Shown one piece after another: positions 45,175-54,151 of a stretch of 64,000 bases of DNA. The stretch's first letter is position 1; the number at the start of each line of letters is the position of its first letter. The DNA comes from Prochlorococcus marinus str. MIT 0919 (GTDB lineage Bacteria > Cyanobacteriota > Cyanobacteriia > PCC-6307 > Cyanobiaceae), in assembly GCF_027359375.1 (NCBI RefSeq), contig NZ_CP114779.1:310001-374000 (forward strand). The letters are read 5' to 3'. The position numbers and the translations under genes are program-made. Under the pieces are notes generated by a model. That model was not told the DNA's origin and did no database searches. It worked only from the letters and a program-made list of their open reading frames with translations.

Positions 45175-46242
45175 ATGACATTAAGTTATTACAAAGACGA
45201 ATTAAAGCAAACAGCACTTTTGCTATCTAAAACTGGGAAAGGAATCTTAGCAGTAGATGAATCTACTAAAACTATTGGGAAGAGACTCTCTTCAATAAAT
45301 GTTGAAAATACAGAGGAAAATAGAAAAGCATATAGAGGCATGCTTTTTACTACTGAAGGATTAGGTGAATATATAAGTGGAGCGATTCTGTTTGAAGAAA
45401 CTCTTTATCAGAATCACCTTGATGGTGATTCAATGGTCAAAAAGCTTGAAAAGCTAGGAATAATTCCAGGAATTAAAGTAGATAAAGGACTACGACCTCT
45501 CTCTGGAGCCAATGATGTTGAAACTTTCTGTTCAGGACTAGACGGTTTAGTGGAAAGAGCATCAGATTATTATTCTCAAGGTGCTCGCTTTGCTAAATGG
45601 AGAGCTGTCCTTCAAATTACTGATGATGGATGCCCATCAAATCTTTCAATAAAAGAAAATGCATGGGGTCTTGCAAGATACGCTAGATCAGTTCAAGAAT
45701 CTGGGCTAGTTCCAATAATTGAGCCTGAGATTCTTATGGATGGCTCTCATCAAATAGATAAAACAGCAGAAATACAAGAGGAAGTAATAAAGGAGGTTTA
45801 TATGGCATGTCAGATGAACAATGTCTTCCTAGAAGGAACTCTTTTAAAACCTTCGATGACAGTTCAAGGCGCGGAATGTACTGACAAGGCAAATCCAGAA
45901 AAAATAGCAGAATTTACAATTCGGACAATGGAACGATCTGTCCCAGCGAGTGTGCCTGGAATTGTCTTCCTATCTGGTGGTTTAAGCGAGGAAGCAGCAT
46001 CCATATATTTGAATTTAATGAACAAAGTTAAGAGAAAAGCCAAATGGAATATCGGTTTTTCTTACGGAAGGGCATTACAACATTCCTGCTTAAAGGAATG
46101 GAAAGGCACTGACGTTAAAAATGGACAGAAAGCGTTAAAGGCACGAGCTAGAGCAAATTCAGAGGCATCAAAAGGCTGTTATAGTGCAGGGTCTCAGCCA
46201 TCGTCAGATGAAGCTCTTTTTGTAGCTGGCTATAAATATTGA
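45175..46242 (+). CDS. Fructose-bisphosphate aldolase, class I
   Basis: Class I (Schiff-base) aldolase cleaves or forms fructose 1,6-bisphosphate. From ATG 45175 (MTLSYYKDELKQTALLLSK) it has 355 residues; an ATG nine codons earlier is also possible. Family blocks: GKGILAVDESTKTIGKRL, GIKVDKGLRPL, PIIEPEILMDG and VFLEGTLLKPSMTVQG with the Schiff-base lysine. It is followed 150 bases later by a class II enzyme for the same reaction. Class I needs no metal, which may help under low metal supply. Confidence 0.94.
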   Translation: MTLSYYKDELKQTALLLSKTGKGILAVDESTKTIGKRLSSINVENTEENRKAYRGMLFTTEGLGEYISGAILFEETLYQNHLDGDSMVKKLEKLGIIPGIKVDKGLRPLSGANDVETFCSGLDGLVERASDYYSQGARFAKWRAVLQITDDGCPSNLSIKENAWGLARYARSVQESGLVPIIEPEILMDGSHQIDKTAEIQEEVIKEVYMACQMNNVFLEGTLLKPSMTVQGAECTDKANPEKIAEFTIRTMERSVPASVPGIVFLSGGLSEEAASIYLNLMNKVKRKAKWNIGFSYGRALQHSCLKEWKGTDVKNGQKALKARARANSEASKGCYSAGSQPSSDEALFVAGYKY

Positions 46243-46332
46243 ATTGGCAAATACAAAGAAATATATAACTTTTACTCAAAAGAGATATTTTTATCTCATG
46301 AGTACGTGACATTTCATACCTTTATCTTCTAA

Positions 46333-46357
46333 AGTCCTGGTCCGTTTGACCTGGACT
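46333..46357 (+). promoter_or_regulatory. Hairpin upstream of the class II aldolase gene
   Basis: AGTCCTGGTC (46333-46342) and GACCTGGACT (46348-46357) pair except for one central T-T mismatch, with a CGTTT loop. No T tract follows. It ends 35 bases before the ATG of the class II aldolase gene, suggesting an operator or mRNA leader structure. Confidence 0.5.
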
Positions 46358-46392
46358 ACTTAAGGGCTGGGTCTACCTGACTACTAAAACAA

Positions 46393-47466
46393 ATGGCTCT
46401 TGTCCCACTAAGACTCCTTCTTGACCATGCTGCTGAGAACGGCTATGGAATACCTGCTTTCAATGTCAATAACCTTGAGCAGGTACAAGCAATAATGGAA
46501 GCTGCTTCAGAAACCGACAGCCCTGTAATACTTCAAGCATCTCGAGGAGCAAGAAGCTATGCAGGTGAGATATTTCTTCGCCACTTAATCATTGCGGCTA
46601 CAGAAACATATCCAAATATCCCTGTTGTTATGCATCAGGATCATGGGAATGATCCATCAACCTGTTATTCAGCAGCTATAAACGGATTCACATCAGTAAT
46701 GATGGATGGATCATTAGAGGCTGATGCAAAAACACCCGCAAGCTATGACTACAACGTCGAAGTAACAAAAACAGTTGTTGATTTTGCACACTCAGTAGGT
46801 GTAAGCGTTGAAGGCGAATTGGGTTGTCTTGGATCTTTAGAAACCGGAAAGGGAGAAGCTGAAGACGGTCATGGTTTTGAAGGAGAGTTGTCAAAGGACA
46901 TGTTGCTCACCGACCCAGCTGAAGCTGCTGATTTTGTTCAGAAAACCAAGGTAGATGCATTAGCAATAGCTATTGGAACAAGTCATGGCGCTTATAAATT
47001 CACAAGGAAGCCAACAGGAGAAGTACTTGCGATAAGTAGAATTGCAGAGATACATAAAGCCTTACCCAATACTCATCTTGTTATGCATGGATCTAGTTCA
47101 GTTCCACAAGAATGGCTTGACATGATTAATAAGTATGGTGGTGCAATTCCAGAAACTTATGGAGTTCCAGTTGAAGAAATACAAGAAGGAATAAGGAATG
47201 GTGTAAGGAAAGTAAATATAGATACTGATAATCGTCTTGCTTTCACAGCAGCAGTAAGAGAAGCAGCATCTGCAGATCCTACGAACTTTGACCCAAGACA
47301 TTTCAACAAACCTGCTAGAAAATACATGAAGCAAGTTTGTTTAGACAGGTACCAACAATTCTGGTGCGCTGGTAATGCAAGTAAGATCAAACAGCAAAGC
47401 ATTAATTATTATGCTGGGCTTTATGCCAAAGGTTCACTTGAACCTAAGACATCAGTTGCTGCATAA
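46393..47466 (+). CDS. cbbA: Fructose-bisphosphate aldolase, class II
   Basis: Class II (zinc-dependent) aldolase for the Calvin cycle and glycolysis, which in cyanobacteria also acts on sedoheptulose 1,7-bisphosphate. The 357 residues show [33 protein letters not shown] (zinc-binding His), [25 protein letters not shown] and [13 protein letters not shown]. Length and motifs match the CbbA-type enzyme. A strong terminator follows. It is likely the main photosynthetic aldolase, with the class I gene next door as a second form. Confidence 0.97.
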   Translation: MALVPLRLLLDHAAENGYGIPAFNVNNLEQVQAIMEAASETDSPVILQASRGARSYAGEIFLRHLIIAATETYPNIPVVMHQDHGNDPSTCYSAAINGFTSVMMDGSLEADAKTPASYDYNVEVTKTVVDFAHSVGVSVEGELGCLGSLETGKGEAEDGHGFEGELSKDMLLTDPAEAADFVQKTKVDALAIAIGTSHGAYKFTRKPTGEVLAISRIAEIHKALPNTHLVMHGSSSVPQEWLDMINKYGGAIPETYGVPVEEIQEGIRNGVRKVNIDTDNRLAFTAAVREAASADPTNFDPRHFNKPARKYMKQVCLDRYQQFWCAGNASKIKQQSINYYAGLYAKGSLEPKTSVAA

Positions 47467-47489
47467 CAAACTAGCTGCAATTTAACCAA

Positions 47490-47519
47490 AAAAAGGGGGG
47501 TAACATTCCCCCCTTTTTT
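47490..47519 (+). terminator. Bidirectional terminator between cbbA and purQ
   Basis: AAAAAGGGGGG / CCCCCCTTTTTT with a TAACATT loop. The A and T runs on each side let it end transcripts from both converging genes. Confidence 0.93.
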
Positions 47520-47540
47520 AATAAGAAATTTTGAACATAA

Positions 47541-48197
47541 TTATTGCGAAAGAAGACCTCGTAGAATTTTTGCACCAAATATATTACCCATTAAAGGGTC
47601 AGTTGCACGCTCCGGATGTGGCATCAATCCAAGAACATTACCATTCTTATTAGTAATTCCTGCGATATCAGAAATAGATCCGTTAGGGTTGTCTTTGTAA
47701 CGTATAGCGATAGAATCTTCATCTTCTAGTCTTTTCAATGTATCAATATCACATTGATATCTACCTTCTCCATGTGCAATGGGTAGTTTAATGATCTCTC
47801 CTTGAGGATAAGTAGAGAACCAATCAGTCCTATAACTGCAAATAGACAATTCAATTGTATTACAAATAAAATGTAAATGTTGATTTCTAGTGAGAGCTCC
47901 AGGTAATATCCCTAACTCTGTGAGAATTTGAAAACCATTGCAAATACCAAGAACTTTACCTCCTTTCTTTACAAAATCACTCAAGGAATATATTGCTGGA
48001 GCAAACCTTGCTATTGCTCCACATCTTAAATAGTCTCCATAACTAAAACCTCCAGGAAGAACAATCGCATCAAAACCACTAAGATCCGTTGACTCGTGCC
48101 AAATAAATCTTGTTGGTAATCCGAGACACTCCTCTGTTGCCCACCTAACATCCCGATCACAATTAGATCCAGGGAAAACAATTATTCCTATAGCCAT
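47541..48197 (-). CDS. purQ: Phosphoribosylformylglycinamidine synthase subunit PurQ
   Basis: PurQ is the glutaminase that supplies ammonia to PurL in purine synthesis. The 218 residues have [30 protein letters not shown] (nucleophile Cys) and [13 protein letters not shown] (catalytic His/Glu). Length is normal. It follows purS by 5 bases on the same strand and forms the purS-purQ operon. Confidence 0.96.
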   Translation of the reverse strand: MAIGIIVFPGSNCDRDVRWATEECLGLPTRFIWHESTDLSGFDAIVLPGGFSYGDYLRCGAIARFAPAIYSLSDFVKKGGKVLGICNGFQILTELGILPGALTRNQHLHFICNTIELSICSYRTDWFSTYPQGEIIKLPIAHGEGRYQCDIDTLKRLEDEDSIAIRYKDNPNGSISDIAGITNKNGNVLGLMPHPERATDPLMGNIFGAKILRGLLSQ

Positions 48198-48202
48198 AAT
48201 TA

Positions 48203-48475
48203 TTAATTAAGAATTTCAGATTTAGTTTCTGAAAGTTCAAAAGTCCAATTCTCTATAACTGGGTTAGCTAATAAACGATCGCTTAGGGATTTAATGATTT
48301 CCTGAGCATCTTGTTCACACTCGGCAGACAAATCAATATCTATAGCCTTACCAATACGTAATTTGTTTATCCCTTCAAGACCAAGTTTCGAAGCTGCAGA
48401 TCTTGTTGCTTCTCCAGCTGGATCTAAAACTGAGGGGCGAAGGGTTACAAAAACCTTTGCATGAAAATGTGACAC
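48203..48475 (-). CDS. purS: Phosphoribosylformylglycinamidine synthase subunit PurS
   Basis: PurS is the small subunit that bridges PurL and PurQ. The 90 residues contain [20 protein letters not shown] and [11 protein letters not shown], the family's typical blocks. It lies just upstream of purQ, as in many bacteria with the three-part enzyme. The large subunit gene purL is not in this window. Confidence 0.93.
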   Translation of the reverse strand: MSHFHAKVFVTLRPSVLDPAGEATRSAASKLGLEGINKLRIGKAIDIDLSAECEQDAQEIIKSLSDRLLANPVIENWTFELSETKSEILN

Positions 48476-48567
48476 TGTTACTTAGTAGTGGTAGTTCTCT
48501 AAAAGTGTTATTTAGAGAATGTATTTAAAAGATAAATGATTCATAGAAGTTATTTTTAAAGAAATTC

Positions 48568-48747
48568 TTAATCCTCAATAATAGTCTTAAATCCCCTTGC
48601 AAGACATTTCAGACATGTGTGATAGCAATTAGGACCTGTTTTTCTGTAGCCATTACCACCACAATCTGAGCAAGTTACAAACTTGAGGGGCTGACTAACG
48701 GGAGAATTTGCTAATTCAGTCTTATGAGATGTGAAAGATGTACTCAC
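48568..48747 (-). CDS. 59-residue zinc-finger protein (GTG start)
   Basis: The minus-strand GTG at 48747 opens a frame of 59 residues ending in TIIED. The middle carries two cysteine pairs, CSDCGGNG and HTCLKC, with a further Cys in GPNCYH, resembling a DnaJ-type CxxCGGxG knuckle. No ATG or TTG is seen in frame in the sequence just upstream of GTG. The cysteine spacing is far from random, so a zinc-binding protein is likely. It lies 92 bases upstream of purS and 110 bases downstream of the CobW gene, on the same strand as both. Function is unknown. Confidence 0.75.
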   Translation of the reverse strand: MSTSFTSHKTELANSPVSQPLKFVTCSDCGGNGYRKTGPNCYHTCLKCLARGFKTIIED

Positions 48748-48857
48748 CGCAGAAAAAGCAGACGAAAAGTAAAAGAAGAATCAACTCTCACTAGAGAATC
48801 GCTACTTTCAAGAATAATGCAACCAAAAAGTTATATAAATACCAAATATATAAAAAA

Positions 48858-49922
48858 TTAATTAAAAAAATTGTAAATGGCTTCTGAAGCTCCTTGCTTA
48901 AGGCTTAATACAATTAAGTCGGCACCTCCATTTTTAGGCTTCCAGGTGTTAGGAGGAGCATCCTCAAACCAAGCATGAAAACGCGGACCTACCATTTGAA
49001 CTTGGAGAGGTAATATTTTACCGCTCAACCAGAACCGACCCTTCAACCTAAGTATTTGATATTTCATAGAGATCTTAACTAACGCTTCTTTTATGTCTAG
49101 TTGATCAATTTCAGACTCAAATCTAAGAGAGTCTGAAATTACATCGATGTGATTGTGATCATGATGGGAATTCTCAGAGTTAGATCTAAACGGTTGGGAC
49201 ACACTCAATCGTTTAGATAATCCTATAATTAATGATGGTTGTATATCTCCTTGACTGATAGGTAAAATCGCGGTCCCATCTCTCACGTAAGAAGTTATAG
49301 ATTTTGTTATTGCCTTTATAGTTTCTGAGCTAACGAGATCAGCACGACTTAAAAGAACAAGGTCAGCAGATTTCAATTGGTCATGAAATAATTCATTGAC
49401 AGGTGTTATATGTTCAAGACTTTTATCCTCATTCCGCTGTTTTTCAAATGAACAAAGATCACCTATAGGGCTACCTAAAGATAATGCTTCAGAGTCAACA
49501 AGAGTTACAACCCCATTAACAAATAGGCTAGTTTTAATCTCTGGCCATTCTAGAGCTTGCAACAAAGGTCTGGGTAAAGCCAATCCACTGGTTTCTATAA
49601 TTATTCCATCAAGATTTTGAGATCTAGCGATAAGCTTCTCCATCGTTGGGAGGAAATCATCTTGAACTGTGCAACACAGACATCCATTATTAAGCTCTAC
49701 CAAACGGTCTTCAATTTCTTCCTCTGGACAAAAACCACAACTTTTAATTAAATCTCCATCAATTCCTACACTTCCAAATTCATTAACAACAACGGCAAGT
49801 TTTAAACCACTTTTTTGGAGAAGATTTCTAAGAAGAGTTGTTTTACCAGCTCCGAGGAATCCAGTTACTACAGTTACAGGTAATCTTTCTTGCATGGGAG
49901 GGAGAATTTGATTAATTAACAA
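48858..49922 (-). CDS. CobW/ZNG-type GTPase
   Basis: A 354-residue G3E-family GTPase. Walker A GFLGAGKTTLL near residue 23, the metal-binding ELNNGCLCCTVQDD, and IIIETSGLALPRP are all present. A histidine-rich stretch NSHHDHNHID lies near residue 240, and a CobW C-terminal domain follows. These proteins deliver metals (zinc or cobalt) to client enzymes. The start may be 49922 or the Met at 49895 (MQERLPVTVVTGFL), which would remove the 7-base overlap with the upstream pentapeptide gene. Confidence 0.9.
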   Translation of the reverse strand: MLINQILPPMQERLPVTVVTGFLGAGKTTLLRNLLQKSGLKLAVVVNEFGSVGIDGDLIKSCGFCPEEEIEDRLVELNNGCLCCTVQDDFLPTMEKLIARSQNLDGIIIETSGLALPRPLLQALEWPEIKTSLFVNGVVTLVDSEALSLGSPIGDLCSFEKQRNEDKSLEHITPVNELFHDQLKSADLVLLSRADLVSSETIKAITKSITSYVRDGTAILPISQGDIQPSLIIGLSKRLSVSQPFRSNSENSHHDHNHIDVISDSLRFESEIDQLDIKEALVKISMKYQILRLKGRFWLSGKILPLQVQMVGPRFHAWFEDAPPNTWKPKNGGADLIVLSLKQGASEAIYNFFN

Positions 49923-50425
49923 CCAAGGCTGTAAGAGGTATCAACGCCTGTAGTTGAATTTTCGCCTTCAGCCATGCTGCAAAGTTGTTTTTGTTGAATT
50001 CGACTAATAACTGCGTCTGTAAAATCTGCCCCTTTAATAGCAGCATTATCAAAAGAGCTTTCCATTAAAAGAGCATTTGTAAAATTCACATCTGAAAGAT
50101 CTGCATCATCAAAATTGGTTGCATATGCCAAGGAATCATGCATATCAGAGCCAGTCATGATAGCTCCAGACAAATTACTATTGTTAAAAACGGCTCCTGT
50201 TAAGTCTGATTGACTAAAATCTATATTTCTTAGGTCAAATTTAACAAATTCAAGTCCACTTAAATCCTGACCATGCATATCTTTGCTGATATTTAATTCT
50301 TCTTGATTTCTAATCTCTGGAGGTCTCTTCGCCCAAGAGGCGCTAGCAGGGATGAAGAGGAAGGCAATCATTATCGCCAAAACAAGGCTTGAGATAGAAG
50401 CAAATAGAGAATTTTTATGTTTCAT
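49916..50425 (-). CDS. Pentapeptide-repeat protein, exported
   Basis: The 169 residues begin with a signal peptide (LVLAIMIAFLFIPASASWA). The middle is made of A(D/N)Lxx-type repeats (LRNIDFSQSDLTGAVFNNSN, then LSGAIMTGSDMHDSL and LSDVNFTNALLMESSFDNA), which form a right-handed beta helix. Two cysteines near the C-terminus (QKQLCSM and final SLGC) could be bridged. Thylakoid-lumen pentapeptide proteins occur in cyanobacteria and plants; the role is unknown. It precedes the CobW gene with overlap. Confidence 0.88.
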   Translation of the reverse strand: MKHKNSLFASISSLVLAIMIAFLFIPASASWAKRPPEIRNQEELNISKDMHGQDLSGLEFVKFDLRNIDFSQSDLTGAVFNNSNLSGAIMTGSDMHDSLAYATNFDDADLSDVNFTNALLMESSFDNAAIKGADFTDAVISRIQQKQLCSMAEGENSTTGVDTSYSLGC

Positions 50426-50494
50426 AGAAAGTAAAAAGTACTCTTAACTAGTAGTTTATTTATTCACGTTATTGCAAATAAGCCAAAAAGAATC

Positions 50495-51103
50495 ATGTCC
50501 ATGACACTACGTGTTGTTATTCCTCCACATCCATTAATAGGCCATTGGCTATCTATACTTCGCCACAAAACAACTCCTGGTCCAATATATTCGACTGGCT
50601 TAGAGCAAATAGGCAAGTGGTTGACTTATGAAGCTTTAAGAGAATGGATACCATATAGAACTGAAAAAATCGATACGAACAAAAGCGAAACTGAGGGAAT
50701 AATTATCGATAGTGCTATTCCAATATTAGGTTTAACAAAATTCAAAAATGGCTTGCAATTATGGATGGGAGCAAGGGAACTATTACCAAACGCAACATTA
50801 TGCTTAGATACTATTCCACATAATATTGATGACAAAAGTGGTGTGATTATTTACGTTGACCAAATTATAAAAGGAGATGAAATACTTCCAAGCCTTGAAA
50901 CTCTCGTAAAATATAGAATTGGAATGGATCAAATCAGAGTTATCACTGCCTTGACGTCAAATGAAGGACTTATAAATATCGCAAAGGATTTTCCCCAACT
51001 AACCATTTACTCAACTTGTATAGATCCAGATATAGCAAACGAGAATGAATTGATACCAGGTATTGGAGATCCTCAATATAGAATTAATACTAGAGTTGCT
51101 TAA
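50495..51103 (+). CDS. Uracil phosphoribosyltransferase-like protein with degenerate PRPP site
   Basis: The 202-residue protein has the overall pattern of uracil phosphoribosyltransferase, with an N-terminal HPLIGHWLSILRHKTTPGP and a beta-rich core. The region that normally holds the PRPP loop (DPMLATGGS-type) reads VIIYVDQIIKGDEI here (around residues 118-130), and the usual C-terminal uracil-binding GD.GDR.FGT reads PGIGDPQYRINT. Catalysis may therefore be altered or lost. Start MSMTLRV or the Met two codons later. A 69-base gap separates it from the divergent pentapeptide gene. Confidence 0.75.
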   Translation: MSMTLRVVIPPHPLIGHWLSILRHKTTPGPIYSTGLEQIGKWLTYEALREWIPYRTEKIDTNKSETEGIIIDSAIPILGLTKFKNGLQLWMGARELLPNATLCLDTIPHNIDDKSGVIIYVDQIIKGDEILPSLETLVKYRIGMDQIRVITALTSNEGLINIAKDFPQLTIYSTCIDPDIANENELIPGIGDPQYRINTRVA

Positions 51104-51135
51104 TAGCATTAGAATAAAAAAGGATAATATTTTCT

Positions 51136-51435
51136 ATGGATCAATATCGAGAATCAACAACAAGTACCTTAGGCTCACTAATTAGTGGAGCAGTCTTGGG
51201 AGCAGCTGGACTTGCACTATGGCTTTTTTCAGAAGCCGACAAAAGACAACAAGCTAAAAAGCAGAGGGCAATGTTGTACGCACCTAGAATCCAGGATGGT
51301 TCAGAGGCGATCGATACTTCTTCAACAATTTCTGGCACACAAAAAAGCGACAACCTCGAAAAAAGAGTTGAGCAACTAAACAATGCTATTGCTGATGTCA
51401 GGAGACAACTCGAAGAGCTAGGCGAGCAAGATTAA
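51136..51435 (+). CDS. Small membrane-anchored coiled-coil protein
   Basis: In the 99 residues, a predicted membrane span (ISGAVLGAAGLALWLF, about residues 17-32) is followed by a basic stretch (KRQQAKKQR) and a C-terminal heptad-rich helix (LEKRVEQLNNAIADVRRQLE). No enzyme motif. It stands between the UPRT-like gene and ilvD on the same strand with 32-36-base gaps. Function unknown; the layout suits an organising or assembly factor. Confidence 0.78.
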   Translation: MDQYRESTTSTLGSLISGAVLGAAGLALWLFSEADKRQQAKKQRAMLYAPRIQDGSEAIDTSSTISGTQKSDNLEKRVEQLNNAIADVRRQLEELGEQD

Positions 51436-51471
51436 ACAGCCAAATCACGAAACAACTCCTATAGACAAATC

Positions 51472-53142
51472 ATGCTTCGATCAAATGCCATAACGCAGGG
51501 GATCCAAAGGTCTCCTAACAGGGCAATGTTAAGAGCTGTTGGCTTCGGAGATGACGATTTTGATAAACCAATTATTGGTATTGCAAATGGATATAGCACA
51601 ATTACACCTTGCAATATTGGCTTAAACAACCTAGCTAAGCATGCAGAATTGGCATCTAAGGAAGCAGGGGCAATGCCTCAGTTATTTGGAACAATAACTG
51701 TTAGTGATGGAATATCTATGGGTACAGAAGGAATGAAGTACTCACTTGTTTCACGAGAGGTAATTGCCGATTCAATAGAAACAGCTTGCAATGCACAAAG
51801 TATGGATGCTGTTCTTGCAATTGGAGGTTGCGATAAGAATATGCCAGGGGCAATGATCGCCATGGCGAGAATGAATATACCTGCAATTTTTGTTTATGGA
51901 GGAACTATAAAGCCAGGCAAGCTAAATGGATCTGACTTAACTGTTGTAAGTGCATTTGAAGCTGTAGGAAAATTAACCAGTGGCAGAATAACTAAAGAAG
52001 AATTAATTGCTGTAGAAAAAAACTGTATACCTGGAGCTGGTAGTTGCGGAGGTATGTTTACTGCAAATACAATGTCAGCCGCTATTGAGGCAATGGGCCT
52101 TAGTCTTCCATATAGCTCAACCATGGCTGCAGAAGATGAAGAAAAGACAGAGAGCGCAAAAAAGAGTGCTCAAGTGTTGGTAGAGGCAATAAGGAAAAAC
52201 ATTAGAGCAAGGGATCTTCTGACAAGAAAAGCATTTGAAAATGCAATAAGCGTTGTTATGGCAATAGGAGGATCTACAAATGCTGTTCTTCACCTACTTG
52301 CAATTGCAAAATCTTCAGGAGTAAAACTTGATATTGATGATTTTGAGAAAATCCGTCAAAAAGTACCAGTAATTTGCGATTTAAAACCGAGTGGTAAGTA
52401 CGTCACTGTAGATCTACATAAATCAGGAGGCATTCCTCAAGTCATGAAGCTTTTATTTAATGAAGGTTTAATTCATGGAGAATGCTTAACTATTGAGGGA
52501 ATAACAATTGAGGAATCATTAAGTTCAGTACCTTCCATTCCTCCCACAAACCAAAAAGTAATTTCTTCACTACAAAATCCAATCTATAAAAAAGGACATC
52601 TTGCTATTTTGAAGGGGAACCTAGCTTTAGAAGGTTGTGTGGCAAAAATCAGTGGCATAAAAACTCCTATGTTAAAGGGCCCAGCAAGAGTTTTTGAAAG
52701 CGAAGAAAATTGTCTAGAAGCAATACTAAGCAACAAAATCAACTCTGGAGATGTTGTAGTTATAAGGAATGAAGGTCCAGTTGGAGGTCCCGGCATGAGG
52801 GAAATGCTAGCTCCAACATCTGCGATAGTCGGTCAAGGTCTTGGTGACAAAGTAGCATTAATAACTGACGGACGATTTAGTGGTGGAACTTATGGTCTTG
52901 TAGTTGGTCATATAGCCCCAGAAGCAGCAGTTGGAGGAAATATTGCTCTTGTTAAAGAAGGAGACTTAATTACAGTAGATGCAAATAATAAATCAATAGA
53001 GTTGCATGTAGAAGAGGGTGAACTGTTAAAGAGAAAACAATGCTGGGAGAAGCCTACACCTAAATACAATTCAGGAGTTTTGGGGAAATATGCCCGACTT
53101 GTTAGTAGCTCTAGTAAAGGAGCAGTAACGGACAATCCTTAA
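51472..53142 (+). CDS. ilvD: Dihydroxy-acid dehydratase
   Basis: This Fe-S enzyme makes the 2-oxo acid precursors of valine, isoleucine and leucine. The 556 residues have [15 protein letters not shown] and [16 protein letters not shown] with cluster-binding cysteines, then [14 protein letters not shown] and the C-terminal [20 protein letters not shown]. Length is typical. It converges on a hypothetical gene with a 6-base gap. It shares branched-chain synthesis with leuB in this window but is unlinked to it. Confidence 0.97.
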   Translation: MLRSNAITQGIQRSPNRAMLRAVGFGDDDFDKPIIGIANGYSTITPCNIGLNNLAKHAELASKEAGAMPQLFGTITVSDGISMGTEGMKYSLVSREVIADSIETACNAQSMDAVLAIGGCDKNMPGAMIAMARMNIPAIFVYGGTIKPGKLNGSDLTVVSAFEAVGKLTSGRITKEELIAVEKNCIPGAGSCGGMFTANTMSAAIEAMGLSLPYSSTMAAEDEEKTESAKKSAQVLVEAIRKNIRARDLLTRKAFENAISVVMAIGGSTNAVLHLLAIAKSSGVKLDIDDFEKIRQKVPVICDLKPSGKYVTVDLHKSGGIPQVMKLLFNEGLIHGECLTIEGITIEESLSSVPSIPPTNQKVISSLQNPIYKKGHLAILKGNLALEGCVAKISGIKTPMLKGPARVFESEENCLEAILSNKINSGDVVVIRNEGPVGGPGMREMLAPTSAIVGQGLGDKVALITDGRFSGGTYGLVVGHIAPEAAVGGNIALVKEGDLITVDANNKSIELHVEEGELLKRKQCWEKPTPKYNSGVLGKYARLVSSSSKGAVTDNP

Positions 53143-53148
53143 ATCTAA

Positions 53149-53562
53149 TTAATTATCCCTCTCTAATAAAAACAAACTTCTTAGTCTTCTTGTAAAAGCC
53201 TCTAAAGATGGGTTGTCCTGTGGGGCATGACAACGTTTACCCGTCGTAGGGTCCATCCAAACAGGATGCCTTCCTTGCCAAAGAATAGCTGCTTCTTCTG
53301 AATTAGAGGACGACAATGTAATACTTAAATCATTTCCACTTCTAAATATTTCACATTCTAGATCTCTTTCCTTAAAACGAATTCCATGCACATCTCTACA
53401 TTCAATAATGACAATTAAATCTAAAGAGTTTTGATCATTCTGAACAGAATCATCGTCAGTAGAGATATCAACAACAGAATGCTTCCATGGCTTAAAGCAT
53501 AAATCAGCGACCTTTGCTATTTCTGTCAAAGGGTTTAAATCCAAGAGTTCAAATGTAGGCAC
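53149..53562 (-). CDS. Conserved hypothetical
   Basis: The 137-residue protein begins MPTFELLDLNPLTEIAKVAD. It contains a beta-rich centre and a Trp-rich block AILWQGRHPVWMDPTTGKR near residue 93. I recognise no family. The start overlaps the end of the CIA30 gene by 14 bases on the same strand, so the two genes are probably translated together. Confidence 0.75.
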   Translation of the reverse strand: MPTFELLDLNPLTEIAKVADLCFKPWKHSVVDISTDDDSVQNDQNSLDLIVIIECRDVHGIRFKERDLECEIFRSGNDLSITLSSSNSEEAAILWQGRHPVWMDPTTGKRCHAPQDNPSLEAFTRRLRSLFLLERDN

Positions 53563-54031
53563 TTAAGCACCTTAAAAGAATTTGAATAGGGCCCTGCAAG
53601 AAAGATTCATTTGCTTTGCCAGCCATACCAAACTTCGAGTAAAGGAGTTGAAACTGATTTACATGGTTAACTCTGAAGTCCATATTTGAAGTGACCGGCC
53701 TAGTACGAATTGTTGGCTGGAACTTTTCAAAAGGTAATCTAATTATTGATGTGCCATTCTTCTGAGTCTTGAATTCAGCAACCCACTTAATTCGATCATA
53801 AAAGTCAGGCATAAAATTCATAAACTGAGTTTTACACGAAATCGCAAATTTTAAAGTTCTACCATATCCATCTATCTTAACTTCTATACCTTTAAAAGGT
53901 GACAGATCTAATGGGGGCTCCAAAACAGGAGAACGACAACTGACAAAACCACCATTTTCTTCAATAAGAAAACCTTTTAATAGAAGTCCATTAGAAAGTG
54001 GTTCACAATTGGATTGGCTTGCACCCCCCAT
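53549..54031 (-). CDS. CIA30/NDUFAF1-domain protein, N-terminus uncertain
   Basis: This CIA30-type domain protein (complex I assembly factor fold) has 160 residues from the ATG at 54031. The frame stays open upstream to 54103. Those codons read WTPLNDTIMGGAS, the conserved start of the domain, so the true N-terminus probably lies at or before about 54058. No ATG, GTG or TTG exists upstream within the frame (stop at 54104-54106). An ATT start or a sequence error could explain it. Downstream strands (LEPPLDLSPFKGIEVKIDGY and KFAISCKT) look normal for the family. Confidence 0.75.
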   Translation of the reverse strand: MGGASQSNCEPLSNGLLLKGFLIEENGGFVSCRSPVLEPPLDLSPFKGIEVKIDGYGRTLKFAISCKTQFMNFMPDFYDRIKWVAEFKTQKNGTSIIRLPFEKFQPTIRTRPVTSNMDFRVNHVNQFQLLYSKFGMAGKANESFLQGPIQILLRCLSAYI

Positions 54032-54151
54032 TATGGTGTCATTTAAAGGAGTCCAATCAGAAAAAGGGATGGTAGAAGAAATTTGAATCTTGAAATACCA
54101 GTTTTAAGCAATACTTTAATTATAAATAAAATTTCTAGATTCCAACAAGAT

